Under the pieces are notes generated by a model. The model searched no databases. It worked only from the letters and a program-made list of their open reading frames with translations, and was not told where the DNA came from. Shown in pieces: positions 60,162 through 64,000 of a stretch of DNA of 64,000 nt. Within the stretch, counting starts at the first letter, position 1, and each line of letters starts with the position of its first letter. The position numbers and the translations under genes are program-made. The DNA comes from Chrysomallon squamiferum (Eukaryota > Mollusca > Gastropoda > Neomphalida > Peltospiridae). The DNA is taken from contig CM022670.1 in the NCBI GenBank assembly GCA_012295275.1, positions 3,401,335 through 3,465,334 on the forward strand, in the 5' to 3' direction.

Positions 60162-62896
60162 CAATAATTAAATTAAAATTAAAATTAATGGTCAATATAT
60201 AAATAATAGAAATGATTTTTCTTTTAATTCTTTCTTCTTTTCTTTTTTCTTAATTATAATTTTATTTTATTTAATTCTATTTTAACTTTATTTTTTATTC
60301 TTAAATACTTTTAATTTTGTTTATATTTTTTTCCCATAAATAACACTTTGATTTACAGAACATCTAAAAGTGACAATTATATACTAAAACAATAAACATC
60401 TAACATCACAAATGACTGAATGACAAATTTTAACCTTCTACTCACCTTTTTTCTTGAGAATTTTTCTTTTTTCTGTATTCTGTTCAGGTGTTTCTGCATT
60501 TTTTCTGTTAAACCAAGGATGAAAACATTTTTCCCAACAAGACATTTCTTCTTGGTCATCATCATCAGCAGAACCCTGGGTTTTCTCCTCCTCAGTTCTG
60601 ATGTCAAGATTTATCAATATATGATAGGTCTGAAGTCAATAAATGAATAAATAAATAATACAAACACAAATTATGTTATTAGCAACAATAATAATAAATA
60701 AATAAATAAATAAAAATAATAAATATCAATTACAAAAAGAAGAAAACAAATAAATACAATTTTATTTTAAAAATTGATCTACACTGATGTAAAATATGCC
60801 ACGTTTAGATACAACTCATATTTTATAAGATTCAATATTCTATTTCATAAAATCTTGCATACCTTATAGACATATTTTATTTCATATAATTTAAGTTTAC
60901 ATATAAAATTGATCTTATTGAATAAAATATATCTAAAATTAAGATAAATGTTTTATAACAACATTTAATTAAATTTTAGATATATTTTCATTAAATATGA
61001 CATTTTATCGAATATAAAATTTTATATACATTCTAGATATATTTCTTTTAATATAAAATCATATATATATTATAAAATATAACTTAAACTTTAGTTAGGT
61101 TTTATTTAAAATAACATTTACAGTATTTAATATATTTTTAGATAAATACTATATACTGACAAATTTCACATGCTCATTTAAAGTAGATTTTAAGTATAAG
61201 TCAAATTTTTTAAAGTATTTTACTCACAAGAAATGACCTCATGGCAGGTCGGAAGAATTCTGTAGGATTTTCATAATTTTCAAACAATGAAATCCGTTTC
61301 ATCAAAAACTGAGCGCTGACAAAATCAGCTGAAAAAAAAGAAAAATCTAATGACTAAAAATTACATTATTATACATAATTATATTGTTTGTATTTTGGTT
61401 TATGTAAAAAAAATGGTCTTTTTCTAGCATGCTTCAAAGGTATGTGGTTTTTTTTTTTTTTTTTTTTATTATTATTATTATTATTTTTTGTGGCATGGGG
61501 ATCTTTTGGGATTTTTAGATTTTGTTTCTATTTTTTATGCAAACCTTTACTTTTAATAAATTATCAAAGAATCAGATATTAGAAATATAAACAATTTATT
61601 AGAAAAATATTGCCAAAAGATTGCACTTCAAATATAATATTTATAAGAACTGTTTTCATAAATTTGTTCTTCAAAATACATTTTATGTTAAAAAATTGAA
61701 TAATAAAATAAATTTCATAATAATAAAAAGTTTTAAAACAATGCCATGAAATTTAATGAAAATAATTTTATAATTTTTTATAATTACATTCATTATCAGT
61801 TTCAAAATTATTGTGAATGCATTTTGAAATTCCTTTAAGTTTATCTTCTTTGTTCTTAGCCTGAAAAAAAAAAAGAAAATGTTTATATCTTAATCTCCAT
61901 AGTAACTTCAGTGATCACCATAACAATCACAATTTTACTTTCCTTGTACAGAATACAGTGAGTTTTAACAGAATCCTCAGTTTATTGATTACATTTTACT
62001 TATGTTCTATTTCTAACCAAACTGGAATATATTTTTGTTAGATGGCCATACATTTATCATTAAGCAAAGGTAAAAACATCCAATAGCTACACAAAAATCT
62101 GGCAAAGAAAATTCAGAGATTACAGAGTTGTTGTTATTATTATGACTCTCACTCTTATTATTAATATATTGATGATGATGATAATAATAATGATAATAGT
62201 AATAATGACAATAACAATAATAGATAGATAATTAGAAACAAATATAGATACAGATATCAGCTGAGCAATGCAGCTAGAAATAAATCAAAAGGTTGTAATT
62301 TATCATTTGATGTAATTTCCCTCTGTACATGAAGCAATAATTCTCACATATTTTGTCATCCCTCATATATAAATAAATAAAAGCATAAATAAGTAAATAA
62401 GTAAAGAAAGAAAGAATGAAAAAAAGAAAAGAGGAAATAAATAAAAAAGTAAATAAACAATAAATAAATAAATACCAGTGAATCTCATACTGTCAAACTC
62501 CATGTTATCTTTCCTCATTATTAAAACACTTACACCTTTAAGAGGCATCTCCAAATGAGTTCTCTCTGCCTCAACACACAGACGTTTGAACGGACAGTGA
62601 AGTTTCACATACATCGTATCTCCAATTGGTTCTTTATCTATAAAAAAACCTTCCTTCTTTAACAATTCTTCAAATCTGGTTCGATACCCTTCATCTGCCT
62701 CACTGCTGCTTTCAGTTGAGTACAGAAGAACAAAATCTATTCTCTTCCTCTCTGGGATTAGTTTAGATTCCCAAGCAAGCTTGAAGTAGCACCGTTCAAA
62801 TTGTGACATTCTTTTCAGTAGTTTTTTCCGTTTTCTTTTGAATTTCTGCTCAGATGTCTCTCTGCCTCCTCTGTGCAACAGCTGTGTGTCATTCAT
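45229..62896 (-). CDS. Anoctamin/TMEM16 family membrane protein, complete 19-exon gene (gene A)
   Basis: Coding exons on the minus strand: 62896-62534, 61860-61788, 61328-61228, 60629-60446, 58100-57758, 57291-57232, 56918-56824, 56510-56389, 55762-55673, 55022-54867, 54614-54578, 54098-53989, 53550-53405, 52813-52669, 52286-52157, 51663-51530, 51069-50989, 50476-50391, 45259-45229. Each has an AG acceptor and GT donor, every junction keeps frame, and the total is 2487 bases (828 residues plus stop), a normal anoctamin length. Residues about 30-240 form the cytosolic N-terminal dimerisation region (motifs IDFVLLY, YVKLHCPFKRLCVEAE). TM1 is near residues 330-352. The anoctamin core follows, with FLEVWKR, FQFVNSYASCFYIAF, SFPLAPFLAL, NAFLIAFTS and IPDVPAEV. 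The family comprises calcium-activated chloride channels and phospholipid scramblases of the plasma or internal membranes. Overall similarity is to the ANO1-7 branch, but I cannot assign a member. The ATG at 62896 is the first Met of the open exon; an upstream non-coding or coding exon is possible. Confidence 0.9.
46053..46128. repeat. (GA)n microsatellite, right arm
   Basis: The mirror of 3931-4012, with the same flanks. It lies in the last intron of gene A. Confidence 0.9.
47347..47978 (+). repeat. Left terminal inverted repeat of the 2.86-kb element
   Basis: This 632-base repeat contains, at 47671-47730, several TGACC half-sites in the same orientation and a GATCACGTGATC palindrome. Both features recur in the opposite repeat. 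Differences between the two repeats are few and scattered. Confidence 0.8.
48366..48659 (-). pseudogene. Cysteine-containing open segment inside the 2.86-kb element
   Basis: A 97-codon frame encodes a Cys pair and His pair (NCCDPLNHH), a basic stretch, and PPKTLVPGDKLCCDCQI. The CC...PGxKLCxxC arrangement looks like a small zinc-binding domain of a transposon protein. No downstream catalytic domain is readable. The neighbouring minus-strand frames (49130-48945) are broken. I do not recognise the family. Confidence 0.4.
49575..50206 (-). repeat. Right terminal inverted repeat of the 2.86-kb element
   Basis: This is the reverse complement of 47347-47978. Just inside it (about 49505-49570) a short piece of the repeat (TTTCCTGGGTATAATATT reversed) is duplicated. 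Confidence 0.8.
52157..53550 (-). CDS. Gene A exons 13-15: region of the calcium-binding site (TM6-TM8)
   Basis: The exons are 53550-53405, 52813-52669 and 52286-52157. Residues about 579-718 correspond to TM6, TM7 and TM8, whose acidic side chains bind two calcium ions in ANO1. Aligned by eye, the positions of mouse ANO1 N650, E654, E702, E705, N730, E734 and D738 are here K619, D623, E663, E666, T691, D695 and D699. Flanking motifs (GTCMSQLSFQ, LGEYTEKVIMYGF, SFPLAPFLAL, DIRVDANR) anchor the alignment. The pocket is therefore only partly conserved. This may change calcium affinity or remove gating; the sequence alone cannot decide which. Confidence 0.75.
55850..56140. repeat. Compound (CA)n/(TA)n microsatellite, intron 8 of gene A
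   Basis: Alternating ACACAC, ATATAT and ACAAATATAC units. Overlapping open frames on both strands come only from this periodicity. Confidence 0.85.
56955..56996. repeat. (GA)n microsatellite next to gene A exon 7
   Basis: A perfect GA tract (CT on the coding strand) about 37 bases upstream of the exon 7 acceptor. It could act as part of the polypyrimidine region. Confidence 0.85.
57758..58100 (-). CDS. Gene A exon 5: entry to the channel core and TM1
   Basis: The exon encodes about 114 residues. It opens with GLPYLLMKNIYTDLL and carries a charged linker. It then has the signature that precedes TM1 in all anoctamins (FQPLWKIRNYFGEKIAFYFA) and the hydrophobic helix ending in LIGLIIFIYGL. The exon is phase 1 in and phase 2 out. 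The same exon on the plus strand at 24020 is cut by the assembly gap and has single-base indels. Confidence 0.85.
58243..58280. repeat. (AAT)n microsatellite, intron 4 of gene A
   Basis: A shorter counterpart of the TTA/TCA tract at 23819-23881 in gene Y, so length differs between the copies. Confidence 0.85.
62534..62896 (-). CDS. Gene A exon 1: anoctamin N-terminal cytosolic domain
   Basis: This is the first 121 residues of gene A. It ends with MPLKG before a near-perfect donor (GGT|GTAAGT), and the open frame beyond that point is read-through of intron 1 into (TTTA)n sequence. It holds a basic stretch (KFKRKRKKLLKR) followed by the anoctamin N-terminal motif IDFVLLY and the FEELL and VKLHCPF elements. 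Compared with the other two copies (19182 and 25120) it lacks about 21 residues after RETSE. Confidence 0.85.
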
Positions 62897-62999
62897 TCTC
62901 CTGCTAGGCCAATGTCCACTGATAAAATATTTCTGATAATTAAATATGCCTGATTATTATTTCATATGAAAAGGAAATAATTTTGTTTTAATTAACAGT

Positions 63000-63555
63000 G
63001 ATGTTCATTAAACAATACTGTTACTACCGACATTACCAGAGATATTACTAGCATTCTTATTACTATTACTATCACACACAGACATAACATTACTTATGTT
63101 AATACAATTCCTGTCACTATTACTATCACAAGCAGCAATAATAACATCATTTATATTGTTCTAAATACTTTTGTCAACAGCAGCAGCAGTGATATATTAT
63201 ACTACTATTACTAGCATGTCTGTCACTACCACATGATGCAATAATATTACTCATACTGCTACATTTACTAGTATTCTTGTTATCAACACTAGAAGCAATA
63301 TTGTTTCTGCATTATATCTACTAGCTGCTATCATCAGCATTCCTGTTAATATTTTTAATTGTAATTGTTAATGTTAGTGCTAATTCTATTACTTCAGATG
63401 CTTAAGAACAAGAAACCATTACTAGTACTATTGTAAAAAAAAGAATAGTATTACTGACATTCATACCTTTATTACTAGCATTCCTGTTATTGTTCCTGTT
63501 ACTGCTAAAACAACAAATTACTTCTTTTAATGTTAGTATTACTATGACAATAACT
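63000..63555 (-). repeat. Degenerate minisatellite upstream of gene A
   Basis: This is the third copy of the same tract, somewhat shorter. Its conservation in position upstream of all three first exons reflects block duplication and may include the promoter region. Confidence 0.6.
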
Positions 63556-64000
63556 ATTACTATATCTCTATTACAGTATAATTTATCTTAATTTCCACGG
63601 GCATAGACACTGAACCAGAAAAAAAAAAAATAGTAAACATTACAAAAACAACTTGCTGTCTTAATTCTAATTCATTTTAAATGTAAATATTCGTTGACCA
63701 TTGACATAAACAGTGGCAATCATATTACACAATAAAAGAATTTAAAAAAGCAAAACACCTACATCATCAGATTAAACAGATGTGATGTTCATTCAAGCCA
63801 AATGTTATGATATAATTATAACTATTTTTCGTTTTTCAGTAATGTTGTTTTGTATTGCATTCTGAGATTAGAAAGGGGATATTTCTTATTCTTGTCGAAT
63901 CAGCGATTCATGGTGTATCTTCCAAAGTAACGAAGGCAAGCTGTAACATGTCTGATAACAAGATAAATAATTTGAATAGTCTACAGACAACTTTGCATTT

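Overview
This is a window of AT-rich animal nuclear DNA. Genes are split by short GT-AG introns, spacers are long, and (CT)n, (GA)n, (TTA)n and (CA)n microsatellites are abundant. I cannot name the species. The repeat style would fit a mollusc or another lophotrochozoan, but that is only a guess. The main gene family is anoctamin/TMEM16 (calcium-activated chloride channels and lipid scramblases). One copy is complete in the window. It lies on the minus strand (62896 to 45229) and I could join 19 coding exons, with every junction in phase, into about 828 residues. Three partial copies are also present: the 3' end of one on the plus strand (209-4708), the first five exons of a broken one on the plus strand (19182-24324, cut by a gap), and the first exon of one on the minus strand (25120-24695).

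The window is built as a large inverted duplication centred on exactly 200 N at 24325-24524. Read forward, 1-24324 matches the reverse complement of 24525-50480: anoctamin 3' end, then spacer, then a decayed transposon with SWIM/YqaJ, DDE_Tnp_4 and THAP remnants, then the 5' end of the next anoctamin. The 5' block (about 18.0-24.3 kb) is present a third time, reversed, at 57.76-64.0 kb, as the start of the complete gene. The simplest biological reading is a tandem anoctamin array. The inverted order around a fixed-size gap suggests either a scaffold join of two haplotypes or paralogous stretches, or a real palindrome.

The two arms are not uniform copies. The spacer around the YqaJ remnant differs by about 2% in the stretch I counted (4 of 213 bases), while the last full-length anoctamin exon differs by about 20% (17 of 86), nearly all of it amino-acid-changing. 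Arm-specific events include a 2.86-kb long-TIR transposon (47347-50206) with its empty site near 500, loss of a 312-base cassette exon from the right arm, a 3.3-kb unique block between duplicated 0.7-kb flanks (about 35.9-41.2 kb), and a 0.8-kb insertion copied from nearby DNA (29041-29831).

Functionally, the only well-supported protein is the complete anoctamin. Aligned by eye to the calcium site of vertebrate ANO1 it keeps two TM7 glutamates and one TM8 aspartate. It carries Lys, Thr and two Asp substitutions at the other ligand positions, and it lacks the cysteine-rich first extracellular loop. The transposon genes are all pseudogenes. No RNA genes or CRISPR arrays were seen.
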